The notes below the pieces were generated by a model that saw nothing but the letters and a program-made list of their open reading frames with translations, did not search any database and was not told the origin of the DNA. Position numbers and translations under genes: made by a program. 64,000 bases of DNA from Gautieria morchelliformis (Eukaryota; Basidiomycota; Agaricomycetes; Gomphales; Gomphaceae): assembly GCA_015179125.1 (NCBI GenBank), contig WHVA01000054.1, forward strand, positions 279,786 through 343,785. The letters run 5' to 3'. Positions within the stretch are counted from its first letter, which is position 1. The number at the start of each line of letters is the position of its first letter. Shown piece after piece: positions 1 through 11,695 of the stretch.

Positions 1-665
1 AGCGCATCCTGCACCTGCTTGTTCAGTGCCTCTGCCGTCTCGTTGTCGATGGTGTGAATTCTTGAGCTCTCGTGACTTCAGCTCAAGTATTCCAAGCCCT
101 GACCATCATCTGGGGCTCGCTTTTTTTGCCATCATCCTCCTTCGGGCACGATTGTCATTGCTCTGCTTCGTGAGCGGCGGTTCGAGTTGTGGCTTTGTGC
201 CCGTCTCAATGTTGATGCTCTGCCATCTGACGATGGCAAGACTTCTCTGCCCTTTCCTTTGTCTCTGGGCAGAGGGGATTGGGGCGGCGCCGCCAGCTTG
301 TTGCCCGGCGCCGGCTCATCCTTGACCACGCTCGACCAGACATGGTCGGGATTTTCCTTGTCCTCTATTGGGGGGACAAGGGCGGTGAGATCTAGGATCT
401 CTCCATCTTCTGGTGCTCTGGACTCTTGGTCCAGGGTAGCGTCAGCCGTCGTGTCGCTGGGCTGCGCCAGTGGTGTGGACCATGAGCTCGATGCTCGTGT
501 CCATCTTCAACTGCGTGGAATCATCACGCTCGCAGCCGACAGTAGAGGGTCTACTGGAGGGTCTCAACAATGTTTAGTCATCGACGTAGCGATCTTTTTC
601 AAGATTGCTTCGAATCCACAATCGGCTGGCCGTGTGGCGATCAACCGTAGGATAGTTCAAAAAGG
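1..665 (-). mobile_element. Gypsy family B, partial 5' internal region (leader and start of gag)
   Basis: On the minus strand this stretch reads the same protein as the gag start of the larger copy at 52.2-52.7 kb: shared words include KDKGKGRE, SSDGRA and NRRSRSRA. The leader between LTR and gag is also alike. The element runs off the left edge of the window, so only its 5' end is seen. It is an old, broken copy of a Ty3/gypsy-type LTR element. Confidence 0.85.
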
Positions 666-879
666 TGTAAAGATGTCGATCTTATGCCTTGTATCACAAG
701 GGCACAACAGAACTTGACCAATGAGTGGTATTCTGAATGCTACGTAGTGACAGTATAAGGGTAAGATGCGATGGGAACCGCTGACCAGTTCCCACGCATA
801 AACTATACAGTGGGTCCCTAAGGGGCCCACTGGGATTATGTAATAACTAGTATACAGGTAGATACATAGGTTATTTACA
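666..879 (-). repeat. 5' LTR of gypsy family B copy
   Basis: A 214-bp block that begins TG and ends CA on the minus strand. It matches the two LTRs of the larger family B copy at 51,808-52,020 and 59,193-59,406 over its whole length, with scattered differences. Its outer edge abuts a hAT remnant, suggesting insertion into that older element. The other end of the element lies outside the window. Confidence 0.85.
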
Positions 880-888
880 ATACACCAA

Positions 889-1071
889 CCATGCGTGTCG
901 TGCAATGCTTACACACTCCTTTTTGGCCGGGAAATCGACGAGTCTCAAACAGGGTGCACTTCGCATTTACTGTCAGTTGAAGAAGAATGGGATTTGTATT
1001 GTCACGCTGCTAACTGGCCTGACATATACAGTGTTGATCTAATCAAATGGTGCCAGATTATCAGAGCCTGA
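889..1071 (+). pseudogene. hAT transposase remnant
   Basis: Read on the plus strand, this stretch gives the segment just before the hAT dimerisation domain. It shares YTLLFG, an ID-E-QTG stretch, EEEWD-YCHAANWPDIYSVDL and KW with the minus-strand hAT copy at 47,680-47,900. Only about 60 codons remain, followed at once by unrelated sequence. It is a truncated relic with no catalytic region, and was probably the target of the adjoining LTR insertion. Confidence 0.8.
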
Positions 1072-1119
1072 ACAATGCTGTTGGCTCTTGACCACCACCT
1101 GCACTCTTCACTTGTGTTA

Positions 1120-1345
1120 CCACGTTCACTGTATCTTTATGCACCTGTAGTCCCATTTCCATCTATACTGACACATGTGGTAGGCTCATTGGGCGAGGAG
1201 TTCAAGTCTCTTATCAGGCCATACATCCTGAATGGCCTCATTAAGGGTATCCCTTCTCTTTTTGTTGATGTCCATGCTCTTTATGTGGGCAACAACAAGT
1301 GAAACATTATTGAAGAAATATTCAGGGAGAAGAGCGAAAAGGGGA
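1120..1345 (+). pseudogene. NatA auxiliary subunit (Naa15/Nat1-like) gene fragment
   Basis: One frame reads EEFKSLIRPYI, then KGIPSLFVDVHALY, then after an in-frame TGA, NIIEEIFREK. This order resembles the segment of Naa15/Nat1, the ribosome-bound scaffold of the N-terminal acetyltransferase NatA, in which a K-G-x-P-S-x-F-x-x-L-x-x-LY motif precedes a K..IIEE helix. Only about 75 codons of a protein of roughly 850 residues are present, and the frame holds a stop, so it is a dead fragment. A possible intron follows at about 1,357-1,405. The assignment rests on motif memory and is moderate. Confidence 0.5.
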
Positions 1346-1534
1346 AAGTATCGACGGTATGTCTTGTCTATTTCAATGTAAAATTCCCTCTCATACCCAT
1401 TCTAGATGGCATACTCACACCCCAATCCAGACTGTTGTCATTCCCTGACATTCTCATTCATAATTGCATCACTGTATGCTGCCTTCAACTCAACCCGTGG
1501 CCATTGAACAATCGGCTCGATCCTGCTCTCGCTC

Positions 1535-2024
1535 TTCCCATTGAACTCATACCCAGCCCATCATTAATGGATGACTGGCTTGATCCTGCTCTTGTTCTTC
1601 CCATCAAACTCATACCCAGCCCCTCATTCTTGGACGACCAACCCAATCCCACTCTCATTCTTTACCCAGGCTCACATCATTGAACAGCCCACTCGACCCG
1701 TTCTCATTCTTCCCACTGAACTCATACCCAGCCCCTCATGCTTGGACGACTGACCCAATCCCACCCTCATTCTTTACCCAGCTCCTCATCATTGAACAGC
1801 CCACTCAACCTGCTCTCACTCTTCCCATCGAACTCATACCCAGCCCCTCATCTTTGAATGACCCACCCAATCCTCCTCTCATTCTTCCCATTGAAGTCAT
1901 ACCCAGCCCCTCATCATTGAACAGCCCACTTAACCCGCCCTCGTCCCATCGAACTCATACCCAGCCCCTCATCTTCAAACAACCCACCCGATCCTGCTCT
2001 CGTTCATCCCATTGAAGTCATACC
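1535..2024. repeat. 63-bp minisatellite, left block
   Basis: Diverged tandem units of about 63 bp, each carrying CATACCCAGCCCCTCAT and ending TTCCCATTGAA or similar. As 63 is 21 codons, frames stay open through the array on both strands. The plus strand gives a repeated LPIE-IPSPSSL peptide. About seven or eight units are visible, some of altered length. The array continues at 3,083 after an insertion. No start, splice signal or flanking domain supports a real protein. Confidence 0.85.
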
Positions 2025-3082
2025 TTTTATATTAAAATATTAGATTGTGCCTTTAGAAAACAGTTTCTATTGCTTAGCGGTTGGGACCGCTATGTCTGTC
2101 CCTCTCCTATGTGTTGACTAAGCCTCTCGAGGTGCGTCCGACACTGATGGATGAAGGTCACGTGACCATGTCAACGAGAGAATGGTCTCGATCTAAGGGA
2201 TAACTAAATCAAAAGGCTTCGCTTTTGAGGTAGTTTAGAGTAAACAGTAATAGTGAACTCTCAACGAAGAATTGGAGTAAACTATCGAGATCTAAGTTCT
2301 GTAGCTATCGAACAAGACTACAGTGATTTCAGGGGGTGAAACAGTTGATTCTGGATGATTTATTCATACATTCATAGTAGCTACTTATACTATACTAGTG
2401 GTAACTACTAGTGTTTAAGATAGTGAGTCAATGGGTCGAAAAACTACTTGTAACTAAAGGGGTGACTAATTATAGTCATAAAGTCATGGGGGTGATGGGG
2501 ATAGTAGCAGGGTTGTTAAGCTTTGGAATAGAGTCTTGTACCTATTATACAAAGCCCCTGTCTACATGGTGTCAAGATAGTAGTCAGCTGGTCGTGTCAT
2601 GGAGCTCAATAGAAAATAGAATTTAAATCTCTCCTGCCCAGCATATATGCTAGGCTTGGTGATGGGGCCATTGTCTCTGTGCCTCTGCTGTGGGGCAGCT
2701 GATTGAGCACACGTATTAGGGATGACATTCTGAAGTCACTCCACAATGTCCGGTGCTCCTGCGCAGTCTACACTCCTCTGCGGCATTTGGTGCCTGCACC
2801 TCCTCGGTGCCTGTGGCCTGGCACCTGTCGACATCATGGCCGATGCCATCAGTCGATAGGCACGCTGTCTCTGATTGGCCACATGTGGTCAACGCCCATA
2901 TCCCTGTATCTTATATAACCTGTAGATAAGATAGCCGTTCATGATGTTGTGTATCTGTCGTCCGTGTCGATGTCCGTCATGAGTGTCATTCCTATCTTTT
3001 TGATCGTTTTTCTTCCTTTCTTTTATTAGCTTCTTTGTGTACATAGATGACTTAAAATAAAATAGTTGCATATATCATAACA
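2025..3082. mobile_element. 1.06-kb insertion splitting the minisatellite
   Basis: Unique AT-rich sequence lies between two halves of the minisatellite. The pentamer ATACC is present on both sides (2,020-2,024 and 3,083-3,087), as expected for a 5-bp target duplication, though ATACC is also part of the repeat unit. Read from the right edge on the minus strand the insert begins TGTTATG, like LTRs of this window. A TATA-like CTTATATAAC lies near 2,910 on the plus strand. It has no transposase or pol frame. It could be a solo LTR or a short non-autonomous element. Confidence 0.5.
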
Positions 3083-3545
3083 ATACCCAGCCCCTCATCT
3101 TCAAATGACCCACCCAATCCTGCTCTTGTTCTTCCCATCGAAGTCATGCTCAGCCCCTCATCATTGAACAGCCCACTCTACCCCCTCTCGTCCCATCGAA
3201 CTCATACCCAGCCCCTCATCTTCGAACAACCCACCTGATCCTGCTCTTGTTCTTCCCATTGAAGTCATACCCAGCCCCTCATCTTCGAACAACCCACCTG
3301 ATCCCGCTCTCATTCTTCCCATCGATGTCATACCCAGCCCCTCATCTTCAAACAACCCACCCGATCCCACTCTAACTCTTCCCATTTAACTCATACCCGG
3401 CCCCTCATCTTCAAACAACCCACCCAAACCCATTTTCATTCTTCCCATCAAAGTCATACCCAGCCCCTCATCCTTGAAAGACCACCCGATCCTAGTCTCA
3501 TTCTTCCCATAGAACTCATACCCACCCCATCCCGCTTTCATTCTT
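3083..3545. repeat. 63-bp minisatellite, right block
   Basis: Continuation of the array left of the insertion, with about seven units of the same CCCAGCCCCTCATCTTC core. The minus strand is open across the middle units (3,161-3,385), encoding a 21-residue repeat with GSGGLFEDEGLGM. This is a consequence of the unit length rather than evidence of a gene. Confidence 0.85.
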
Positions 3546-4072
3546 CCTATCATCATTCTCCCTCATGGCCATTTGGAAGCAATCTTGCTACCGGTGAGTG
3601 ATGGCTTTCACCTTGAGGATATACTAAATTGGAGGCCCGGGCAGTATTTTAACTGTCACAGATGACCTCCTTAAGAATAATGTAACTCCAAATGAGATTA
3701 TATACAGCAATGAGCTTGACATATACAGCTGTGAAATACGGTACAGTAACAGCAACAATGACAGCAACCTTCCATTTGTCATGGGCTTTCACAGGCAGCA
3801 TTGTCCTCATGAAATGAATGACTCAGACAATGAATGGAAGGTTATATTACTAATATTATTTAAATAATTGGTACAGATATGGGGCTCTAGCAAAACCACC
3901 ATACTGATAGCATAGAACATGAGAGAGACTATCATGTATATACCAAAGGTTTAGAACATTGATAAAATAATGTATTAATAATCTGGTATCTCCCCTTAGC
4001 TATATTTGGCTTCCAGCTAAAAGCCAGTTTTTAACCAAGCCGAGCTGCGGTTCCTCAGCTTGGCTTAGAGCT
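3546..4072. other. Intergenic, no gene seen
   Basis: AT-rich sequence without a convincing frame or repeat. The last 40 bases carry a small inverted motif (CCAAGCCGAGC ... GCTTGGCT) just before the TA target of the next element. Similar GAGCC-rich sequence flanks the other large TA-flanked element near 29.6 kb. Confidence 0.6.
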
Positions 4073-4074
4073 AC

Positions 4075-5552
4075 AGTTGTGGACAATCAAAACTGACAAC
4101 TTTAGTGACTGAATTTTGGACATTGCCACAAACGTACTAAAAAGCCACAAACCGTGAAAACATGCACAATTGATTTTTCTGAAGAGGATTCTATGAGCCT
4201 ATTTCTGTATTTCGGTGATTTTAGGGTTGATAACTCCAAAAATTTGGCCACCCCTGAAAAAAAATCCTAAAATCATGAAAAATAGTGCAATTGACTCCTT
4301 TTGGCGAGCCGCATCTGATTCCATAAAGAAAAAAAACCCATCTGTGACAACCATCCCTTGAAATAAATTGATTAAATACGCCCTAAAATGGAAAGACTTT
4401 TGTTCCCACAATCTATGCTATCAGTATCTGTCACTGTGGAAATAAGTGACAACAGGATCTGGGAGTGTCCAGGATGCTGTCCCTCCGCTTAAAAAGAAAA
4501 GGAAGCAGAAATGGGGGGAAGGATGCCTGGTGGGAGTGGGAAGGCGAACAAGAAGAAGTGGAAAGGCAAGGAGCAGCACCCAAAGAAGCGTCAGGAGAAA
4601 CTCAGTGGAAAAGGACAAGACAAGGATCAATTCAAGAGCAGTGAATTTATCCTGGATAGCAACGATGACATGAGCCTTATTGCAAAGGCACGAGCATTGG
4701 GATAGTTCTAACTAACTGCAGAATCGCCTGTTACTGTCCCAGTCCCTTCCTTGCTACTCTCAGAATCGCCCATGTCTTTCACTGAAGCCCAGGGCAGATC
4801 GATCCAAGGGCAAGTTTGTGATCTGATCTCAGTCCTGGGTCAGGGTAGTCCGTAAATGAAAGACCCAAGAAGGTTGCAACTGGAAACAAAAGTTGAAGGC
4901 AGAATCACACAAAGAATCAGCCATGACAGCGGCAGGGATGGCTGATGCATCTTCCAAGTCCTGCGTTGACTTAATTGAGTCTTTCAGCAGGTCAAAATTT
5001 CAAAATTTCAATGTTCAATGTTGTCAACCCCCGTCGAAGAAAGCCAGAAGCAGCGAGGACACTCCTGAATCACAGAGTGTCATGGCGAAAGCAAGGGTCA
5101 CCTTATCTATTAGCTTGGAGACACATGCTACAACAAAACCTGTGGAACCAAGGCACACTCCTAAACCTTCTTTTATACACACCCCAAAGACCCATCTGCT
5201 TTTCATACTTCTACAGCTGGTGAATGGCTCATCTTGTCATCCCCACGCATCCCAAATTTGACCACAAAGCACTCAAAAAGCATGAAATTTCATGGGTGCA
5301 CATCATGCAACTATGACAGTCAGCCATACCAATTCCCAATACATCACACCAACCTGAAGTGGCAGAACACTCTGCAAAGCTGTCAAAAATTTGGCTGAAA
5401 AATTTGGCCCCCTTGAAAAGTCGTCGGGAAATTCCAGAAAAATCAGTTTTCAACATATTTCAAGGTGCTGAATCCATTTCTGAACTCAGTTTGGCAGAAA
5501 AAAGTCACAATCTCAAAATACAAAGTTTGTTGTGTTTGGTTGTCCACAACTG
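4075..5552. mobile_element. Tc1/mariner-like DNA element, non-autonomous, TA-flanked
   Basis: The left end CAGTTGTGGACAATC and the right end GGTTGTCCACAACTG are inverted copies, each bordered by TA, the target duplicated by Tc1/mariner elements. The subterminal sequence holds AAAATTTGGCC-like words also found at both ends of the 29.8-33.0 kb element, so the two are related. At 1,478 bp it is under half the size of that element. No DDE motif is readable. Short Lys/Arg-rich frames near 4.45-4.7 kb may be relics of a transposase N-terminus. Confidence 0.75.
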
Positions 5553-6136
5553 TATAATTATAATAACTGGCTTTGGTAAGTGTGGCTCGGCACTAAGCCA
5601 AAGCCGCGCCATGGCAACACTAGACCCACGCTACCACCACACCCAATCTTCCCACAGTCAAAAGGGCTCTGTTCTGCCCCGCTGACCATAATAATGGCCC
5701 AAGACAGCTAAGTTTATCTATCCTATACACACACTGATACTCTTTACACTCGCGCCCACACAAATGTTGAATTTTCATGGAGAGGAGATGTGGAGGAAGG
5801 GGATAGCACTGACTTGGTGAACCATGCCACCCAACCCCTGTCGGCTGCTGGCTCGTAGCTGACAGGTGTGGGGACACTAGCGTTCAATCAGATCATCCCC
5901 CAAAGCAGAATAAACCACTCACCTATGCCTGTACTGGATCCAGGAGACCTGGTTATAGTACCTTAGCAACACAGGCATAACTGAAGGTAATGAAGCTAAC
6001 ATCTCAGCTCTAGCCTCTGTCAGGGGTGTTGGAGAGACAAACATGTGTACTTGTTGGCACATTTTCATCATGTGCATTATTGCTGCTTGCACATTACCAT
6101 GGCGTGCACTGTATCATGGTGGGTGATTGATGGCCC
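5553..6136. other. Intergenic, no gene seen
   Basis: Starts with GGCTCGGC...GCCAAAGCCG-type inverted sequence that also appears before 4,072, so the preceding element may have inserted into a small GC-rich repeat. The rest shows no convincing coding or structural signal. Confidence 0.5.
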
Positions 6137-8787
6137 CTAAGCCTCTCCCAGCCTGTTGGTGCAGAACACGGCCTTCCACTCATCTCCCTCACGGATCCGA
6201 ACATTGTTGAAACCCAAGCGGACATCCAGCTTAGTGAAGTACCTTGCACTGCGGAGTTGTGTGATCAGTTCGGAAATGAGCAGAATGGGGTACTGGTTCT
6301 TGATCATGATCGCATTCAAGGCCCGGTAATCCTGCACAAGTCTGAGCAAGCCATCCTTCTTCTTGATGAATAACACTGGAGATGCCATTGGTGACTTGGA
6401 GGGTGGATCCTCCCTATACAAAGGTTCTCCGCAAGGAATGCATTGAGCTCTACCTGCTCCCTGGGTGACAGCAGGTAGACCTTGCAGTTGGTGGAATTTG
6501 ACCCAGGGCTCCAACTCAATGGCATGGTCCCACAGCTTCCGTGGAGGCAGGGCATCAAATGACTCCTTGGCAAAGACGTCCTCAAACACCCGCAGGTACT
6601 CTGGAATCTCCACCTCCACTTTATCATGCCTCCTGGAGCTTCTGTGAGGTGTTGTGAAATATTTCTGGTGGCGTGGATGTGTTCTGCTTCCGGCGGAAAG
6701 TTTACGTACAGCAAGCGCTCCCCCTCCACCAGAGTGTCTTCCGGGCCAAGTCAGATGATGTCGGAGTTGGAATCGGAATCGGAATCGAAATCGGAAGTGG
6801 GAGCTGGTTTGAATTCCGCTTCCAAATCCTCTTCTGCAAGCAGTGGATGGGGGCCAGAATGACATGTCTGTATGAGCTGTTTGGTCTTCCGCTGCTCCCG
6901 GCACTCCTTCCGCACTTCCGGCCGGCACATGTGACACTTAACTGGGCATCGACTCACCAGCACCTTCCAAGTATTCCAGTTGATCTCCGGGTTGTGCTCC
7001 TGCAGCCAGGTGAACCTGAGGATGATGTCTTGCTTCCCCAGGCTGGTGACTGTGTGTGTCTACTATCTCCGTGATGGACCCTGCCTCATTAGGGCTTCCA
7101 TCCACATTGAACACTAGGATTGCATGTTGCAACTTCCATGTGGTCAGTCAGTTCCATTCCACATAGTCCCGGTACCTAAACTGACCAGTGGCCCAGCAAT
7201 TGACAAGGGCAGGTCCAGATTTGACTTCCACCATGTCCGTCATCTGGATCTCCACCTTGATGACCAGTGACTTGGGGCCAAGGGTGGTAGCAACAACATA
7301 GCACTTCAGGAAGTGTCTCTCCCAAGGGCGGATGAGGGACGGACGGGCTGTCGGATTTGGCTTTTGTGTGACTTTGTCCAGTGGCTCTGTACGAAGTGAG
7401 GGGAGTGGGGGCTTCTCATTCTCTACTTCAAGGCAGGCAAACCTGTTATGTACAGGCAGCAGGGGCACACATCTCACCCGCTGCGTGTCACAAAATCCGA
7501 TGCATCTTCCACTTCCAATGGGCTATGTTCCACATTTTCGGAACTTTCTTTTGCAGTGGGCACTCTGCTTATGTCTGCCAGTGTGAGAAACTCTGGAAGG
7601 AGCTCAATTTTCTCCTCTGTCATCATAAGGCGGATGTCGAAAGCTTGGGGGCACTCATGGGCATAGTGGCCTGGCTATCGGCATCGGAAGCAGGTGACAG
7701 TTCCGTTGCCTTTTCCACGCATGCGGTCAACATCCATTGGAGTGGGGCCACTTGTTGAGGGGCTAGGGTTCCTAGTAGGGGCAGGTGGAGCAACCATCGG
7801 AAATATTTTCTGTGTCGGGATGAATGCACTTCCGGGTTTCAGCACAGGTGGAGTAGGATGAGTGGAACTGCATGTCATGTTCCGGTTTGTCTCCACAAAG
7901 GCCTCATTTGCTTCCCTGTTTCGGGACATCCTTTCCACAGCTTGGTACCACCCTTCCAGGTCATCAAAATCCGGAGCTCCATCCCCAAGCAGTGTGACTT
8001 GGTTCTGGAGTGATGGATCGAGTCCTTGTTGGAATTTGATGATGATAGTCTTCTCATCATCATACTCCGCAAGGTCAATGAGCTCCTGGAAGTGATCAAT
8101 GTAGTAATTGAGCGGATCCTTGGCCTGGTACCAGCTGGTCCCCTCGAGCTTCGTAAGAGCTGTGAGCTGCTCATTTTTTGGACAGAACTGGTTGGAAAAT
8201 GTTTTCTTGGAGGCGTCCCAGTCCCGGAAGTAGTTGCCCTTGCCCTTTGCTTCATGTCAGATCACCTTGTTTGCAAAATGGGCTGTGCGGTCCGACTTGA
8301 AAAAGGACAATGCCCAGTGAATCCAAGCCTGGTCGTTTGGAAAGAGGTCTCTGACAATTGCAAAGTAGATGCTGCATGTGTTGAAGAATGCGCGTCCCTT
8401 CTCCTGATCTCCGTCAAAGTCTGCTGGAGTCACAGGCTTGACTTTTGCCAACTTCACGGACATCCTCTCTTCTGCTTCTTCTGCTTTTCCAAAATCCAAC
8501 TCATCCTGCATTGCATTTCCACCACTTCTTGGAATATCTAACTTAGCCAAAGTTTGTAATACTGTTTCAATCGCGTCAGTCTTCATCCGGTTCCATGTCA
8601 ACTCCACCTCCATATTCTGAAGACGATCATCTGGATCCATGTATGAAGGAGGAGAAGTATGGGACAGGATTTCCAGGGTTGGGAGCTCAATGTAAGAAGA
8701 GGGGCTGTTGTACGCCATGTGCATGGGAGAGGTTGCAATCTCCAAGTCGCTATCTCCAATTCCGAATGCACCTATGGCAAATGCAAC
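6137..8787 (-). mobile_element. Gypsy family A, partial copy: gag, protease region and start of reverse transcriptase
   Basis: In minus-strand order from the LTR at 8,788: a gag frame (8,745 down to about 7,675) with the capsid-like DFDGDQEKGRAFF region, a CCHC zinc knuckle near 7,690, a protease region around 7.0-7.3 kb, and the N-terminal part of reverse transcriptase with FIKKKDG, VQDYRALN and F-KLD--LGF words (6,137-6,500). The layout is that of a Ty3/gypsy element. The 3' half is absent here, and the copy is broken in several places. Confidence 0.88.
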
Positions 8788-9270
8788 TGTAAGGGCAACC
8801 CTAGCTGGTTGTGGGGATCACACTACCACACAACTGACAAGGGGAAATCTGAAGTATGTATAAATGAACAGAGTATACAAGCGAGGGGATTCTCACCTGA
8901 CAAGGGGAAATCCGAAGAGAAACTCTAAGGACACCCAATGTCAGCAAGCCCGTATTGTACTACGCTCTGCAGCCAGGGACCACACTTGGCACTCACCATC
9001 AACCCTGCATCCCCCTTACCTCCCTGACCCTTGATCGACCCTTGAGGCCACCTATTACACGAGTTGCTTGACTTCCAACACTGTTCCGAGAATAGAAGTT
9101 GGAAAGTGGAGTGGAATTGGCAAAGCGAACAGAATTGGTGGAAGTTCTCCGAGAAGCAGAATCATTTCTGAAAGTGGTGTCAGATATGGAATCGGAACCA
9201 GAACCAGGGTCAGAAATGGAGTCAGAACTCAGTGTGGTGTCAAAACTGGAAAACAGGGTTTCCCCTGACA
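8788..9270 (-). repeat. 5' LTR of gypsy family A
   Basis: A 483-bp block, TGTCAGGGGA...GCCCTTACA on the minus strand, alike to the 427-bp LTR at 49,701-50,127. The extra length is mainly a short internal duplication of the CTGACAAGGGGAAATC word. The U3-side third is unusual, being built of diverged GGAAxxGGAATCGGAA-type short repeats. Its outer edge abuts a copia remnant. Confidence 0.85.
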
Positions 9271-9422
9271 ACATTGCTGTCACACATGCTGCAAAGGAAG
9301 CCTTGTGGATACACATGTCCATCACAGAGATCACCTGTCCACTTGTCCAATCAGTCACTCTCTACTGTGACAATCAGTCAGCCATTTCAGTCTCAAAGAA
9401 CAATCAGTTCAAATCATGTACC
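9271..9422 (+). mobile_element. Copia remnant, RNase H segment
   Basis: The plus strand reads part of a Ty1/copia RNase H, with THAAKEALW, YCDNQSAI and SKNNQF words. These align with THAGKEALW and YSDNQSAI of the whole copia element at 44.1-44.3 kb. It is an old fossil fragment cut by an LTR-like insertion at 9,423; further copia sequence lies beyond that insertion. Confidence 0.8.
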
Positions 9423-9614
9423 TGTCATGACACGTTTATTTCCCATACTCAGATGCTCAGTTTTCCTATTTTCTCACTCCACCTTCGTGTTCGTTCCGAT
9501 CGCCATTGCCATGTTCAGCAACCAATTCTCGCTGTTCACGCCAATTACCATAGCCACGCCGTCAAACGCACGATTGACATCTTTGGACTGACTCGGCAGT
9601 CATCGCTGGGTCTA

Positions 9615-10610
9615 AGATAGAGGACACTCTAATAGGGCACCCTTACATAATCTACTTTAGCCCAATATTTTGAGCTCAATAGATGTTCACACGGTCACTT
9701 TTTCACCACTTTGCCTCCTACAATCCATGCAAGTAACCTCTAGAAATGAGTCCCAGGAAACAGAATATTATTTGAATAAAAATTGAGCTGTATATAAACA
9801 AAAAACTTTAATTTTACAAATGTGCAGGAAATCACTTGTATGATGCAAGGACATGCTCAGAAAATTTTGGGGCAAGGATGATGAACATTTGTCCGCTTAT
9901 GTAATATATCACGTGACCTCAGCGGAGTGTGAAAATTGAAGGAAAGCTGGCTGAACCAACCACATCTCTATACCTAGAGCATCCAGCATGGGCTGGAAGT
10001 CTAAAGCATGATTGGCATGCCTCGAAAACCTGAGAAAAGGTGCCCCGAATGAGTTTTATCCAAAATTTCATTGTGAGCTCAACTTTATTGAGCAATACTG
10101 AGGTGCAGTCAAGTTCTGATACAGGTCAAGTGCACAAACGACAGATATAGATGCCATGGAGCACAATGTGATTGCTTGCCTTGATGATATCCCATTGATC
10201 CAAATTCAGCGGTCAGTGGTTTCCAAGTCCATCATCTGAATATGGATTGCTCATTGTTTTTTATTTATTTATTTATTTGGAGTAGCTATGCAAAATCAAT
10301 CTGCAATATTCATTTCAGCATACTCACAAGGCTTTTCTGGCTCAATGGCTGCCTGGGCAAACCAAAACCAAAGGTATCATGGACAACAGACTTTGGATGG
10401 CTGAGAAAGCAAAGGCTGCCTATGCATAGCACTTCATTATTGATCTGGAGGTACTTGATACATTACAATACATAGACTATGAGTGGGGAGGCATCCTTGA
10501 TGTGAAATTTGATGAGTAGTTTTTTCAAACTCGACTTCAGGATTTTGGCCACCTTTTAGGGTTAGGGTTAGGGATTACATAAGGGTGCCCTATTAGAGCG
10601 TCCTCTATCT
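9615..10610 (+). mobile_element. Tc1/mariner-like deletion derivative, TA-flanked
   Basis: Inverted repeats of about 38 bp (AGATAGAGGACACTCTAATA... and its inverse with two or so changes) are bordered by TA on both sides. Inside, the plus strand keeps the end of a DDE transposase: NFIVSSTLL lies over a second frame reading KFHCELNFIEQY near 10,066, matching KFHCELNPIEM of the 29.8-kb element. Downstream is an ISAYSQGLSG-like tail. The N-terminal two-thirds of the gene are gone. This is a non-autonomous relic of about 1 kb. Confidence 0.75.
10556..10573 (+). repeat. Short telomere-like repeat, three TTAGGG units
   Basis: Three perfect TTAGGG units lie immediately inside the right inverted repeat of the 1-kb Tc1-like element. 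TTAGGG is the telomere repeat of most basidiomycetes. Three units could arise by chance or by repair. Confidence 0.8.
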
Positions 10611-11695
10611 TACCACCTCCTCTGCGCAACCCTCTTCCAATGGCGTTCTGGTAATTGGATTGTCATGACCTGTGTATTTCCTGCACCTTGTGATCCCCAT
10701 TCACCCTTTCACTACTCCTCCTCCGTGTTCGCTCGTCTTCGCCCTCCACCTCGATCACTCCTGCCCTATGTCATCTCCACTGGCCCTTCCTCGCATTTCG
10801 CTGAACGACCATTTGCTGCTCGCATCATTCTCCAACAGGCACACCATCAAACCACGATCGATATCCCGATCTGGCAGAATGGCTCGTCAGTAACTCCATG
10901 AGCTTCTCGATCCAACCCCCTTTTGGTGTTCATATGAGCAGGGTGCGTTCGCGGGACGTCCTACCCGTGGGTCATGTGGGATCGACCCAGTGGACGAAGA
11001 GTCCGTGCAGGGTGACATGTATGCGGGTCCCAAGACATGGTTTCGTACATAAGTACCTTCGCCACCTTTACTCTCCGTCGTTTCATGTTCGCACCCCTCC
11101 CTCACTCTATTATATGTTTATTCCATCTCCTTGGTATCATGACTGCGCACCCCTATCCAACCCTGACTCGTGACGGCCTCTTTCCTATTCGCCGATGCCG
11201 TACGAGCATTCGATATAAGTAGTTTACATTCGCATGTATATTCCCCAGTTCAATTATCATATGTCGTTCATCTTGTGCAAAATTTGACCTCGCTGTGGTC
11301 ATCATCTTAAGCCTTTTCTTGGAGACTTCTATCTTCGACTAGCAGAGGACTTAGGCATCACTGGTGAGTTCACATACTTCATCTTCGTTACCTTAGCCTT
11401 CGAACCATTTTCTGTGCTGTTGGCGAAGGGCTCCGAAGGAGCACCTTCGCCGGCGAAGGGATTGTCGAAACTTAGACAGCCCTTCCGTGAGATCTTGCAC
11501 GTTACATCGTCAAGTGCCACGGGCTATTTCGCTACGACTGTAGATAGGGTGAGCCCCGTTCGGGCAGTCCCCTTACCTTGTGAACATTCATTGGTTCATC
11601 TATTCGCCGAACGGCATACTTATTCGCACAAGTTATTCGGGCATTCGCTGTGTTCACTAATACACGATATTAATGCCTAAAAACCAATCTTGACA

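Larger units (their letters stand above)
9423..11695. mobile_element. LTR-like insertion (probable solo LTR) within copia remnant
   Basis: It starts TGTCATGACA and ends TTGACA, with 5-bp flanks GTACC (9,418-9,422) and GTAGC (11,696-11,700) that look like a target duplication with one later change. Copia-like sequence lies on both sides. Without the nested Tc1-like element (9,615-10,610) the insertion is about 1.28 kb. It has no pol frame, and a TATA-like GATATAAGTAG lies near 11,213. A second TGTCATGACC at 10,665 leaves open a more complex structure. Confidence 0.6.

Noticed and set aside
2411-2626. A 71-codon frame inside the minisatellite insertion
   Set aside because: It has no homology words and no splice or promoter support; the length is ordinary for chance.
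1535-3545. Possible CRISPR array
   Set aside because: The units are contiguous and diverged, with no unique spacers, and the genome is eukaryotic.
8026-8541. A 171-codon plus-strand frame
   Set aside because: It is antisense to the gypsy family A gag, which has clear gag features on the minus strand.
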